DNA of 64,000 nucleotides from JABAAI01 sp965261955 (GTDB lineage Bacteria; Spirochaetota; Leptospiria; Leptospirales; Leptonemataceae): NCBI GenBank assembly GCA_965261955.1, contig CBDHEM010000069.1, positions 1,178,001 through 1,242,000 of the forward strand, written 5' to 3'. A model generated the notes under the pieces. That model saw only the letters and a list, made by a program, of their open reading frames with translations. It made no database searches and was not told where the DNA came from. Below are positions 17,927 through 26,439 of the stretch, piece after piece (the first letter of the stretch is position 1; each line of letters opens with the position of its first letter). Both the position numbers and the translations under genes were made by a program.

Positions 17927-18793
17927 CTAGAATAGCATCTCTTTATTTTTTTCTCCAAGAAGAAAGGGAAAAAAAGATTCTTTCATGCTAAAGATAGAAT
18001 GCCCTTCTTCTGTTTTGTTTATAATCCAACGTTGTTTCTCTCCATCTTTTTGTGGAGCAGGAGCAATGGTTAGTCTTCCTATTCGAAAAAAATAAAGTAA
18101 TTCTCTGATCTCTAATGAATACGACTTTTGTTTTTTTTCGATTTCATGTAAAGTAGCATAGAAACTCAACACATCACGATAAAACCAATAAACAGGGGAA
18201 AAGTTCAAATCATCTGGAAAAATATCGTCAAGAAAAACAGCTTCATCTCCCTTTTCCAATCCTAAGAGGCCTATTTTCTTTTCATTCCAATTTTTTTTAT
18301 TAATCTGTGCAATATGATGATAGAGCACTGCCATACGATCTCTTTCTGAATCGATAGAAAAATTTATACCGAGCCAATTCGACCAATCTTTTATAGCTTG
18401 TGGCTTTAACTTCTGTAAAAAAAGCCAGAGATAGTTTGCTTTTTTTATTCTCCTATCTGAGACAAGAAAGGGTAAGGCATCTCCATTTAGAAAGCAATCC
18501 TCTTTTGTAGGCCAAATCGTATAGGGGTTTCTTTGTAACTCTTCTCTTTCTTTTAGACTCATTGCATCCTTTTTCAAATAAGAAAAATGGTACAAGAGTT
18601 TTTGAAAGGAAGATAGAAATCCCCTCTCTTCTAACCAATTTGTTGGGTTTCCAAGACGTTCATAACTTAACAAAAGAAGCCGTCGTAGGGCAATGGGCTT
18701 GACGTTCCCCGGTAAGATAACCCTCAACATTCTTTGGATACGTAACTTTTCTTCTTTTGAAAGCCTCGTGTGTATATGTGAAAAAAATAACAT
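17927..18793 (-). CDS. Uncharacterised protein coupled to purD
   Basis: I do not recognise this 288-residue protein. It is rich in Lys, aromatic residues and Leu, and lacks a signal peptide or membrane helix. Local segments such as ALRRLLLLSYERLGNPTNWL and a Trp-rich middle (WSNWLGINFS) suggest a helical soluble protein. Its ATG overlaps the purD stop by one base (TAATG), so it is probably translated by coupling after purD. The open frame of this length with normal composition supports a real gene. Position suggests nothing specific about purine synthesis. Confidence 0.75.
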   Translation of the reverse strand: MLFFSHIHTRLSKEEKLRIQRMLRVILPGNVKPIALRRLLLLSYERLGNPTNWLEERGFLSSFQKLLYHFSYLKKDAMSLKEREELQRNPYTIWPTKEDCFLNGDALPFLVSDRRIKKANYLWLFLQKLKPQAIKDWSNWLGINFSIDSERDRMAVLYHHIAQINKKNWNEKKIGLLGLEKGDEAVFLDDIFPDDLNFSPVYWFYRDVLSFYATLHEIEKKQKSYSLEIRELLYFFRIGRLTIAPAPQKDGEKQRWIINKTEEGHSIFSMKESFFPFLLGEKNKEMLF

Positions 18794-20097
18794 TACCCTA
18801 TCGCCCTCATTCCAATGTCTTTTCGATAAAAAAGCCCACTGAGTGAGTATCTTTTCATGAAGGTATATGCCTTCTCTCTGGCTTCCATAAGGTCTTTTCC
18901 TGTGGCAACAAGATTAAAAACACGCCCGCCAGAACTAACAAGGCCGCCATGCTTTCGAGTGGTACCCGCATGAAATAGGGTTATGTCGCTTTCCCCACCG
19001 TCAACTATAATATCAAAAAGTGGGATTTCTTTCTGATAATGACTTCCGGGATAACCATCAGCAGCTAAAACGATAACAATAGCGGCTCCCTTACGAAACT
19101 GCACAGAAGAAGGGACGAGTTTTCCCTTGGCAGATTGCCATAATAACTCAAGGAGATCATCCTCCAAAAGGGCTAGTAACGCTTGTGTTTCCGGATCTCC
19201 AAAGCGAACGTTAAACTCAACGACCTTGGCGTACTGATTGTGGACCATCAATCCCGCATAGAGTAAGCCTCTATAGGGAGAGCCTTCCTTTTTCATTCCA
19301 TTCATGACGGGTTCTAGTATTTGAGTCTGAATTTGCTCCATCAGGGCATCCGTTACAATGGGTACCGGTAGATAGGCTCCCATGCCACCTGTATTTGGCC
19401 CATTATCTCCATCGTAAGCTCTCTTATGATCTTGAACCGCTAACAAAGGCAAGGCACGCTCTCCATCACAAAAAGAAAAAACAGAAATTTCTTGGCCCAA
19501 TAAAAAATCTTCAATCAATACTGTATGCCCTGCCTTACCAAAGACCCCTTTTTTCATAGCCTTCTCTATGGCTTCTTCTGCTTCTGTCCAACTAGAAGCC
19601 ACCGTCACACCCTTACCGGCAGCTAAGCCATCTGCCTTGATTACAATAGGAGGGGCCTTTGTTTTTTCCTTTAGATTCTTTTGATAGTGATTTTGAACGT
19701 GCTGGCTAGCTTCTTGGTAGTCAGTGAAAGTTTGCGATTTGGCTGTGGGTATATTGTATTTTTTCATAAAGATTTTACTAAAATCTTTAGAAGCCTCTAG
19801 GCGAGCAGCAACTTGACTAGGACCAAAAACGGGACAAATTCCTTCTAAAATATCTGTGATACCATCAACTAATGGTTGTTCTGGTCCCACGACAACAAGA
19901 TCATAGGAGTTTTCTTTTATAAATTGAGAGAGGCTATCTAGTTGGTCTAGACTAAGGGAAGGGTTTTGGATAATATTAGATGGGGGGAAGCCACCATTCC
20001 CGGGAAAGACATGCAACTCTTTTAACTTAGGACTGTCACTTATTTTTGTAAAGAGGGCGTGCTCCCTTCCACCCGATCCCAGCAAAAGTACCTTCAT
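18793..20097 (-). CDS. purD: Phosphoribosylamine--glycine ligase
   Basis: Second step of purine synthesis. The 434-residue protein starts MKVLLLGSGGREHALFTKIS and has VVGPEQPLVDGITDIL, the ATP-grasp segment PPIVIKADGLAAGKGVTVAS, then DHKRAYDGDNGPNTGGMGAY and EFNVRFGDPETQALL. The start codon is the complement of CAT at 20095-20097, which lies inside a stretch homologous to rpsL on the other strand. purN is about 22 kb away, so the pathway genes are scattered. Confidence 0.97.
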   Translation of the reverse strand: MKVLLLGSGGREHALFTKISDSPKLKELHVFPGNGGFPPSNIIQNPSLSLDQLDSLSQFIKENSYDLVVVGPEQPLVDGITDILEGICPVFGPSQVAARLEASKDFSKIFMKKYNIPTAKSQTFTDYQEASQHVQNHYQKNLKEKTKAPPIVIKADGLAAGKGVTVASSWTEAEEAIEKAMKKGVFGKAGHTVLIEDFLLGQEISVFSFCDGERALPLLAVQDHKRAYDGDNGPNTGGMGAYLPVPIVTDALMEQIQTQILEPVMNGMKKEGSPYRGLLYAGLMVHNQYAKVVEFNVRFGDPETQALLALLEDDLLELLWQSAKGKLVPSSVQFRKGAAIVIVLAADGYPGSHYQKEIPLFDIIVDGGESDITLFHAGTTRKHGGLVSSGGRVFNLVATGKDLMEAREKAYTFMKRYSLSGLFYRKDIGMRAIG

Positions 20098-20214
20098 TTA
20101 ATGAAAAGAGGACGCAAAGTCTATCAGTCTAGTTCTAAATCCCCACCTCTTTCTAATTTTCCACAAAGGCGTGGAGTTTACACTCGCGTGATGACATCTA
20201 CCCATTCTAATTGA
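20095..20214 (+). pseudogene. Truncated rpsL (S12) fragment, 37-codon open frame
   Basis: From 20101 an ATG opens a 37-codon frame that aligns without gaps to S12 residues about 9-42. Shared runs include KSP-LSN (KSPPLSN here, KSPALSN in rpsL) and PQRRGVYTRVMTST against PQRRGVCTRVMTST at 27844. Similarity begins two codons earlier (His-Leu for Gln-Leu). After the frame's THSN it stops at TGA, where the real gene reads TPKKPNS. Over 33 aligned codons I count 10 changed only synonymously and 8 with replacements. This looks like a remnant of a once-functional S12 copy rather than a recent duplication. No SD-like sequence is obvious. Confidence 0.85.
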
Positions 20215-20220
20215 ACATGC

Positions 20221-22956
20221 CTATTTTTGGAAGTGCTTACGTGCATCTTGCAGAGTACGTTGCTTTTCTAAGAAGCCCTTGAGTTTTTCTTTTTCTTTTT
20301 CTATGACAAGTTTGGGAGCATTAGCCAGAAAGTCCTTCTTGGCCACTTTTTCTTGAGAGGTTTGGACTTGCTTATCTATTTTTTTCAATTCCCTTTCTAT
20401 ACGTTCAAATTCTTTTTTTGAATCAATGTTTTCTGTGAAAAAGATAAAGACCTCTCCTTCATGAAAAGGCTGCATGGCATGTTTGCTTTCATTTGACTTT
20501 ACACTATATTCTTTCTGTATTTGAATTTCTTCAGACCCCGTTAGTCTTTGAATAGCCACCTCCTTTTCTTTTAGGATTCTTTCTAGGTTTGGATTATGAG
20601 AACGAATCAATAATTTAATTTTTTTATCGGGGGAAATACCCGATTGCGATCGAAGTAAACGTGCGGTTTTGGTGACTTCTTGTAGTAAAGAAAGTGCTTG
20701 GATGGGTTCTTCATATTTTTTGGATAACTCTAATGGAGTGGGCCAAGGGCTAGTTGCTAAAGTCTCTGTTTTTTTAGATGGCTTCCCTTGCTTTTTGGGA
20801 GTATTCGGAAAAGAAAAGAAGGAATGAATTTCCTCAGTCAGAAAAGGCATAAAGGGATTCAAAAGGCCTATGGCATTTTTCATAACATAATAAACAATTT
20901 GTTGAGCTGCTTTTCCTGAAGGTGTACTCTTGCCAAAAACTCGTGGTTTTATGAGCTCAATATACCAATCACAAAACTCATGCCAAAAAAAAGTATAAAT
21001 TCCATCCGTACTCAAATGGAATTTATAGCTAGCTAAAATACGTGTTGTTTCTTTTATAACATGATTGAGACGACTCAATATCCAATAGTCTTCACTTTCG
21101 AGAGCTAGAGTCTCAAATTCACTAGACGGAAGTGGAGTGAAGTTTTCTGGCAAGTTGATTAGAATAAAACGAGAGCTATTCCATATCTTGTTTGTAAAGT
21201 TTTGATAGCCCCGAAGAGACTGCTCAGAATACAAAGAATCTTTCCCTTCATGGAGCGTTGCCATGAGAAAGAAACGGAAAGCATCTGTACCGTACTGTTG
21301 ACTGGTCAAAAGAGGCTCCAAAACGTTGCCTATTGTCTTTGACATTTTTTTCCCCTTTTTATCACGCATCAGACCATGAATGTACACTGTTCGAAAGGGT
21401 GGCTTTTTCATAAAATGTAGACCCATCATAATCATGCGGGCTACCCAAAAAAATATAATATCAAAACCAGTCACAAGAAGAGTGGTTGGATAGTACTGAC
21501 TAAGATCTTTCGTTTTTTTAGGCCAGCCTAGAGTGGAAAAAGGCCACAACGCTGAGGAAAACCAAGTATCCAGAACATCTGGATCTTGCCGAAGAGAGAC
21601 CTTTTTTTTATAATGCTTTTCCGCTAAAATAAGTGCTTCTTTTTCATCTTTTGCCACAAAAATTTTTTCATCTGGTCCATACCAAGCTGGGATACGATGC
21701 CCCCACCAAAGCTGACGACTAATACACCAATCACGAATATTATCCATCCAATGAAAATATGTATTCTCCCATTGTTTGGGAAGTATTTCCACTTCACCCA
21801 ATTTTACTGCTTCCTTGGCTTTTTGTGCAAGGGGGGACACTTTAACAAACCACTGTGTGGAAATAACCGGTTCAATGATAACACCGGAGCGTTGGGAACG
21901 CCCCACAGACATAGTGTGAGCTTGGCTAGCTCGCATCAAACCCAATCGTTCCAATTCTTTTTTAACAGCCTTACGTGCCACATAACGGTCCATCCCTGCG
22001 AATTTACCGCCTAGCTTTGTAATACAAGCCCTTTCATCAAAAATATTTATAAATTCCAAATTATGGCGCTTAGCTGCTGCAAAGTCATTGGGATCGTGAG
22101 CCGGAGTTAGTTTTACAGCCCCACTACCAAATTTAGGATCTACAAGTATCTCATCTCCAATGATTTGAATTTTCCGTTCGAGTAGAGGATGACGGACATA
22201 ACTTCCAATCAGATGGGCATAACGTTTATCCTGAGGATGAACGGCAATAGCCGTATCTCCCAACATCGTTTCTGGACGAGTAGTGGCTACAACGATCTCT
22301 GACTTCTCTTGTTTACCTTTTGGCTCATATAATGGATAAGCAAAACTATAGAGTTCACCATTAAAATTTTCATCATACTCAACTTCTAATTCTGAAAGGA
22401 CCGTTTGACTTTCTGGATCCCAATTGACAATTTTTCTTTCGCGATAAATTAGACCTTGATTATACAACTCTACAAAAACTTCTCGAGTCGATAGAGAAAG
22501 ATCTGAACTCATCGTAAACCTTTCTCGTGTCCAATCTAAAGAAAAACCAAGTAGCTTTTGTTGATTCTGTATCGCATCTCCAGATTTTTTTTTCCAATCC
22601 CATACCTTTTTGATGAATTGATCCCGGCCTATTTCTCTGCGTTCGATCCCTTGCCTACGAAGGTCCCTTTCCACGTGTACTTGAGTAGCTATGCCAGCGT
22701 GATCTGTGCCGGGCAACCAAAGAGTATTCCGGCCTTGCTTTCTAGCCACCCGGGTAGAAACATCTTGAATGGTTTGGTTTAGTGCATGCCCAACATGTAG
22801 CTCTCCCGTTATATTAGGTGGAGGGACCACGATACAAAAGGCTTCTGTTTTACGGGTAAAGTACTCAGGAGAAAAAACACCTTCCTTTTCCCAAATATCT
22901 CGCCATCGCTTTTCAACACTAGCAAACTCATATCTCGGACCGGGCAACGCACACAT
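20221..22956 (-). CDS. valS: Valine--tRNA ligase
   Basis: Class I aminoacyl-tRNA synthetase of 911 residues. The HIGH-type motif is in PPPNITGELHVGHALNQTIQ (about residue 45). The editing domain opens with VATTRPETMLGDTAIAVHP. The KMSKS motif reads GKKMSKTIGNVLEPL (about residue 538), and tRNA recognition uses the C-terminal helical domain. The last ~60 residues are the family's tRNA-binding coiled coil (heptad-like Lys/Glu-rich helix). Length and domain order are normal. Confidence 0.98.
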   Translation of the reverse strand: MCALPGPRYEFASVEKRWRDIWEKEGVFSPEYFTRKTEAFCIVVPPPNITGELHVGHALNQTIQDVSTRVARKQGRNTLWLPGTDHAGIATQVHVERDLRRQGIERREIGRDQFIKKVWDWKKKSGDAIQNQQKLLGFSLDWTRERFTMSSDLSLSTREVFVELYNQGLIYRERKIVNWDPESQTVLSELEVEYDENFNGELYSFAYPLYEPKGKQEKSEIVVATTRPETMLGDTAIAVHPQDKRYAHLIGSYVRHPLLERKIQIIGDEILVDPKFGSGAVKLTPAHDPNDFAAAKRHNLEFINIFDERACITKLGGKFAGMDRYVARKAVKKELERLGLMRASQAHTMSVGRSQRSGVIIEPVISTQWFVKVSPLAQKAKEAVKLGEVEILPKQWENTYFHWMDNIRDWCISRQLWWGHRIPAWYGPDEKIFVAKDEKEALILAEKHYKKKVSLRQDPDVLDTWFSSALWPFSTLGWPKKTKDLSQYYPTTLLVTGFDIIFFWVARMIMMGLHFMKKPPFRTVYIHGLMRDKKGKKMSKTIGNVLEPLLTSQQYGTDAFRFFLMATLHEGKDSLYSEQSLRGYQNFTNKIWNSSRFILINLPENFTPLPSSEFETLALESEDYWILSRLNHVIKETTRILASYKFHLSTDGIYTFFWHEFCDWYIELIKPRVFGKSTPSGKAAQQIVYYVMKNAIGLLNPFMPFLTEEIHSFFSFPNTPKKQGKPSKKTETLATSPWPTPLELSKKYEEPIQALSLLQEVTKTARLLRSQSGISPDKKIKLLIRSHNPNLERILKEKEVAIQRLTGSEEIQIQKEYSVKSNESKHAMQPFHEGEVFIFFTENIDSKKEFERIERELKKIDKQVQTSQEKVAKKDFLANAPKLVIEKEKEKLKGFLEKQRTLQDARKHFQK

Positions 22957-23178
22957 CTTAGGACAGGTTTTTTTCCTTATATTTTTATGAAAACCAAAGA
23001 AAGCTCATTTCCTTTCTTAATCATGGATTTTTTAGTTATCCATCCTTTTTGTTCTTCTTCTGGACAGAGTACAAATTATTTACACCAAGCTAGTATTTAA
23101 ATTTAAACGGTTAGCAAATGGGTGGGATGGAGAATAGAGATGGAGAATAGAGACGGGATGGAGAATAGACAGGAAGTT

Positions 23179-23886
23179 TTAGGTGAAAGCCGTGACTTTT
23201 TCTTCTCGTAAATGGCGAATATCTTCTCCTGTAGTCAGGCGTACTAGTTCCTCAGCAATATTAATTGATAGCCCACTAATGTGATCGATATTACTGATCA
23301 TAATAGACATATTGAAAATTTGTTGTTTATTCCATTCTTCATTTTTGATAAAGGACTGAGAAAGTTTTTCACAATACTGCTGAATCTCATCACACACTTC
23401 CCGAATCGAACCGTAAAATTGTTCTTTTTCTTCGATTAAGGATTCTACCACCATACCTACAACTGTGGCCAGTCGAGATAACGAATGATTTAAAAGATCA
23501 TCTTTGGAAAAGACCTTAATTGGGAAAATCTCTTTTGCAAAAATATCGGCTATCTTCGCGATACTATCCCCAATCTGTTCTATATAAATCGTAATCCGAA
23601 TAGCTAACAACGAGAAACGTAGGGGGTCTTCTTTCAAAAGGTATTCAGAACCATAAATATCCATCCCCATTTTACCACGTGAAGATACAGCATCCAATAT
23701 AGCACTTTGCGAAATCGTATCATTTTCCTTTTCCAGTTGATCTAACAAATCATCTTGCTGACTAATGCGTCGGACCAGTTCATAATTATCATTTTCCAAG
23801 GCATCACATAAAGTAAGAACTTGCCCTAGAGTGAGTTCTGCCATGTAGTAAAGGTTACGCTTTAAATAATCAAATTTAGTCTGCAT
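23179..23886 (-). CDS. PhoU-domain protein (phosphate regulator-like)
   Basis: The 235-residue all-helical protein has two copies of the PhoU three-helix unit. The first is around residues 18-100 with the segment RFSLLAIRITIYIEQIGDSI. The second is around residues 118-220 with IMISNIDHISGLSINIAEEL, which carries the acidic metal-binding position usual in PhoU. Canonical PhoU modulates phosphate transport and the PhoR kinase. No pst or phoR gene is nearby, so its actual partner (an Na/Pi transporter or another system) is unknown. Confidence 0.8.
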   Translation of the reverse strand: MQTKFDYLKRNLYYMAELTLGQVLTLCDALENDNYELVRRISQQDDLLDQLEKENDTISQSAILDAVSSRGKMGMDIYGSEYLLKEDPLRFSLLAIRITIYIEQIGDSIAKIADIFAKEIFPIKVFSKDDLLNHSLSRLATVVGMVVESLIEEKEQFYGSIREVCDEIQQYCEKLSQSFIKNEEWNKQQIFNMSIMISNIDHISGLSINIAEELVRLTTGEDIRHLREEKVTAFT

Positions 23887-24373
23887 ATTACTCTATGCCA
23901 ATAGCCAAGTAAAGAAACCCACTCTGCTCTCCTTTCCAAAGCATCTATCAGTAAACGATACATTCCTACTTGCTTTTTTATAAAGAGAAGAACGCATATC
24001 TCGTCTAAGTGGCCTATCGGCACAATGAAAAATATCATGATAGAAAATTACACAATTTTTCTTTTTTTCTGTTTTCTGTGGATGGGTGAATGGGGAGGTA
24101 CTGCGCTGCCCAAAAATTGAAATTTCATGCCACATACTCCCCGAACGAGGCTTTATGGTTCGAGAGGTGCAGAGTGCATGGGCATTCTGTCATTCATTGC
24201 TAGCGATTGTGCAGACCTCGAATACGTTGTCTGTTGAATATTGAGTTCCAATAAGTGGAGACTAGAGAAATAAGGTGTATTTTCGGGATTGTAAATAATT
24301 TTGTGTAAATAGCTTGCACTCTAAAATTCAAAAAAAGGAGTTCAATAACTAAAAAAAGTTTAACGACTTCTGT
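23887..24373. other. Intergenic stretch without recognised gene
   Basis: Only a short antisense-looking frame (80 codons) is open here, and it resembles no protein I know. No tRNA or clear hairpin terminator was seen. Confidence 0.5.
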
Positions 24374-24504
24374 GGGGACTGTTAGTAAAATATGGAAAAA
24401 AGATTATGTCCGTCTAAAATACCGCAAATTGGCGACTCATGGCATTCTCATATGTACTCTCATATGTACTCTAATAGCAATTCTTTATATTTCGTAACGA
24501 TTCC
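24374..24504 (-). mobile_element. Small inverted-repeat element, copy 4
   Basis: On the minus strand it begins GGAATCGTTACGAAATATAA and contains AGAATTGC and GGTATTTTAGACGGACAT. It ends ATATTTTACTAACAGTCCCC. An internal 13-bp duplication (two copies of GAGAGTACATAT) makes it longer than the others. Confidence 0.85.
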
Positions 24505-24676
24505 ACCCATCCACCGTACATAGATGGAGGTGGTTTTGGTTTAAACTATACTGAATTCAGTCAGCCAAAAACAAGTCATTATGTCCCATATTGCTTTTAG
24601 CCCTCTTTGACATAATTATCAAAGACAATAGGGTCTTTTTATTGCCTGTTTTCTTCCTGAATTACATACGGTAATT

Positions 24677-26344
24677 GTGTATTTCCGACTCTCTTCTTAT
24701 TTCTTATTTTCTTGGATTGCTTTTTCCTTTTTTACGAATCCTCTCTTATCCCGTCATCCTAACTTGAAACAAATATTTCAAGAACTAGAAAACGTGATCC
24801 AAAAAAATATGCATAAGCGGTCTATTCCCGGCTTGCAAGTCACTCTCTTTACGCCTCAGTCCTTATTGCAAAGGTCTTACGGTCATGCCGATGCCGTTAA
24901 AAAAAGACAAGTAACCAAAACAACTCTATTCCAGTCAGGAGCCCTCATCCGTCCTCTTTCCGCCTATACAGCCTTAAAATATTTCCCAAAAAAAGTAAGG
25001 GAAGGTCCTCTTCCTAGGAGAGTTGGTCCGTACTCTCTCCAAAACTCTTTTGTGTCCCCTGTGCATCTGGGACATATACTCACAATGACATCTGGTTTAC
25101 CCGTTTATAGAGAGGGGGTAGTTTTGGTTCAGAAAAATAATGTTCCAAAACAAAATTTTAAAATCACCCGTGAAAATCTTTTAATTCAATCACTCAAAAT
25201 ACAATCCTTGCCGGGTACACAAATTCAAGCCGCTCCACAAGGCTATGCGTACATAAGAGAGCTTGTACAAAATAAGCAAAAAGAAAATTTTATAGAACTG
25301 GTTCAAAAACAAATCAAAACCATCCCACTATCCCAAAGTTGTGTACTTCTAAAAGCTTGTCCTCAATTGGAATTGCAACCGCAACGGCTTAGTGAGGCAT
25401 TAACAGGCATTCGGCAACGCCATTTTCCAGTACCGAAAGTCGACTTTCTTTTTCCTGAAGCAGATTCTCTTTTTACAACTAGCCATGACTACGCCACATT
25501 TATAGTATGGCTTTATCGACAATCGGAGAAAGCAAAATTATCTCAAAGAAAGATAACAGATAATAACTCACCAGCATCGTATTTTTTTTCCGATCGTTTT
25601 TCTTTCTCCTATGATAAGAAAAACTTAGGCGGGAGTTCCTATGGCTTTTATTATAGCCGTCCTATTTGGTACGAAAAAAAAGAAATCAAAAAAGAAGTAG
25701 GGAGTTATCTCTATAAAAAAAAGGAAAGTACTGTGTACTATATCGAAAGTTCTCTTCCCGGCTATTCCGCTTTGGCTTTTATTCATGAAAAAGGATATGG
25801 AGCTGTTTTTTTAGTGAATGCAAACGACCTTTTCTTTCTTCGTGTGCTCCAGCGTTATGTGTACCATTTTATGGGCATTATGAATTTAAAAGAAGGGTTT
25901 AATCAAAATACAGCGGGAAAGCAACCAGAGCCTGTGGATTTTGAGGCTTCGTATCGTCCTATAGGATCTCTTCCTAAGCAATACAGTACTTTGCATTTCT
26001 TGAATGAATTGCAATTGCGTCAAACAGAGAATGGAATTGAGCTAAGTAGCTTTTTTGAAAAAGAAGTTTTTGTGAATTTATTCCCATTAAAAAAAGATTT
26101 GTATATTGCACGAGGAGTTGTCGAAATGGATGGATGGCGTTTGCTTTTCAGACGCGACTTTGAAAAGGATGGAGAAATCGTTGGTTTCGATATGGATCTA
26201 TTGCGCTATGAACGCGTGCCTGTCCTTCTTTCGGCTCCAAGTATTTTAATTTATATGAGTGTGCTCTTTGCTTTGCCCCTATTTATTTTATTTTTCTATT
26301 TTTTGTTTTATAAAAAACCACGATCAGCTTCACCATCCTTATAG
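24677..26344 (+). CDS. Beta-lactamase/serine-hydrolase-fold membrane protein lacking catalytic motifs
   Basis: The 555-residue protein starts with GTG. It has an N-terminal signal segment and a C-terminal membrane helix (about residues 515-545). The middle follows the class C beta-lactamase-like plan: QVTLFTPQSLLQRSYGHA, then LFQSGALIRPLSAYTAL where active enzymes have GS-x-x-K. HILTMTSGLPVY (usual HLLTHTSGLP) follows, then PGTQIQAAPQGYAYI where YSN is expected, and a C-terminal SSLPGYSALAFIHEKGYGAV where H-T-G is expected. Ser and Lys of SxxK read Ala and Arg, and the Tyr/Asn pair is lost. I infer a non-catalytic envelope protein, perhaps for peptidoglycan sensing. The family call is moderately secure. 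Confidence 0.75.
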   Translation: MYFRLSSYFLFSWIAFSFFTNPLLSRHPNLKQIFQELENVIQKNMHKRSIPGLQVTLFTPQSLLQRSYGHADAVKKRQVTKTTLFQSGALIRPLSAYTALKYFPKKVREGPLPRRVGPYSLQNSFVSPVHLGHILTMTSGLPVYREGVVLVQKNNVPKQNFKITRENLLIQSLKIQSLPGTQIQAAPQGYAYIRELVQNKQKENFIELVQKQIKTIPLSQSCVLLKACPQLELQPQRLSEALTGIRQRHFPVPKVDFLFPEADSLFTTSHDYATFIVWLYRQSEKAKLSQRKITDNNSPASYFFSDRFSFSYDKKNLGGSSYGFYYSRPIWYEKKEIKKEVGSYLYKKKESTVYYIESSLPGYSALAFIHEKGYGAVFLVNANDLFFLRVLQRYVYHFMGIMNLKEGFNQNTAGKQPEPVDFEASYRPIGSLPKQYSTLHFLNELQLRQTENGIELSSFFEKEVFVNLFPLKKDLYIARGVVEMDGWRLLFRRDFEKDGEIVGFDMDLLRYERVPVLLSAPSILIYMSVLFALPLFILFFYFLFYKKPRSASPSL

Positions 26345-26439
26345 ATAGATATGAAAAAGCATGTTGTTATTGTAGGATCACTTACGTCCGACGGCGTCCG
26401 TTATAGATAGATATGAAAAAACATGTTGTTATTGTAGGA
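26341..26439 (+). repeat. Direct duplication of the ndh 5' end
   Basis: TATAGATAGATATGAAAAA plus the next ~18 bases occurs at about 26341 and again at 26402, a spacing of 61 bases with one substitution. The first copy starts a 19-codon open frame (26351-26410) that repeats the first nine codons of the NADH dehydrogenase gene and stops two bases before its ATG. Confidence 0.85.

Noticed and set aside
23893..24135. 80-codon minus-strand frame upstream of the PhoU-like gene
   Set aside because: Composition looks random, no start context, no recognisable domain.
24677..26344. Active beta-lactamase or D-Ala carboxypeptidase
   Set aside because: SxxK, YxN and HTG positions are all replaced.
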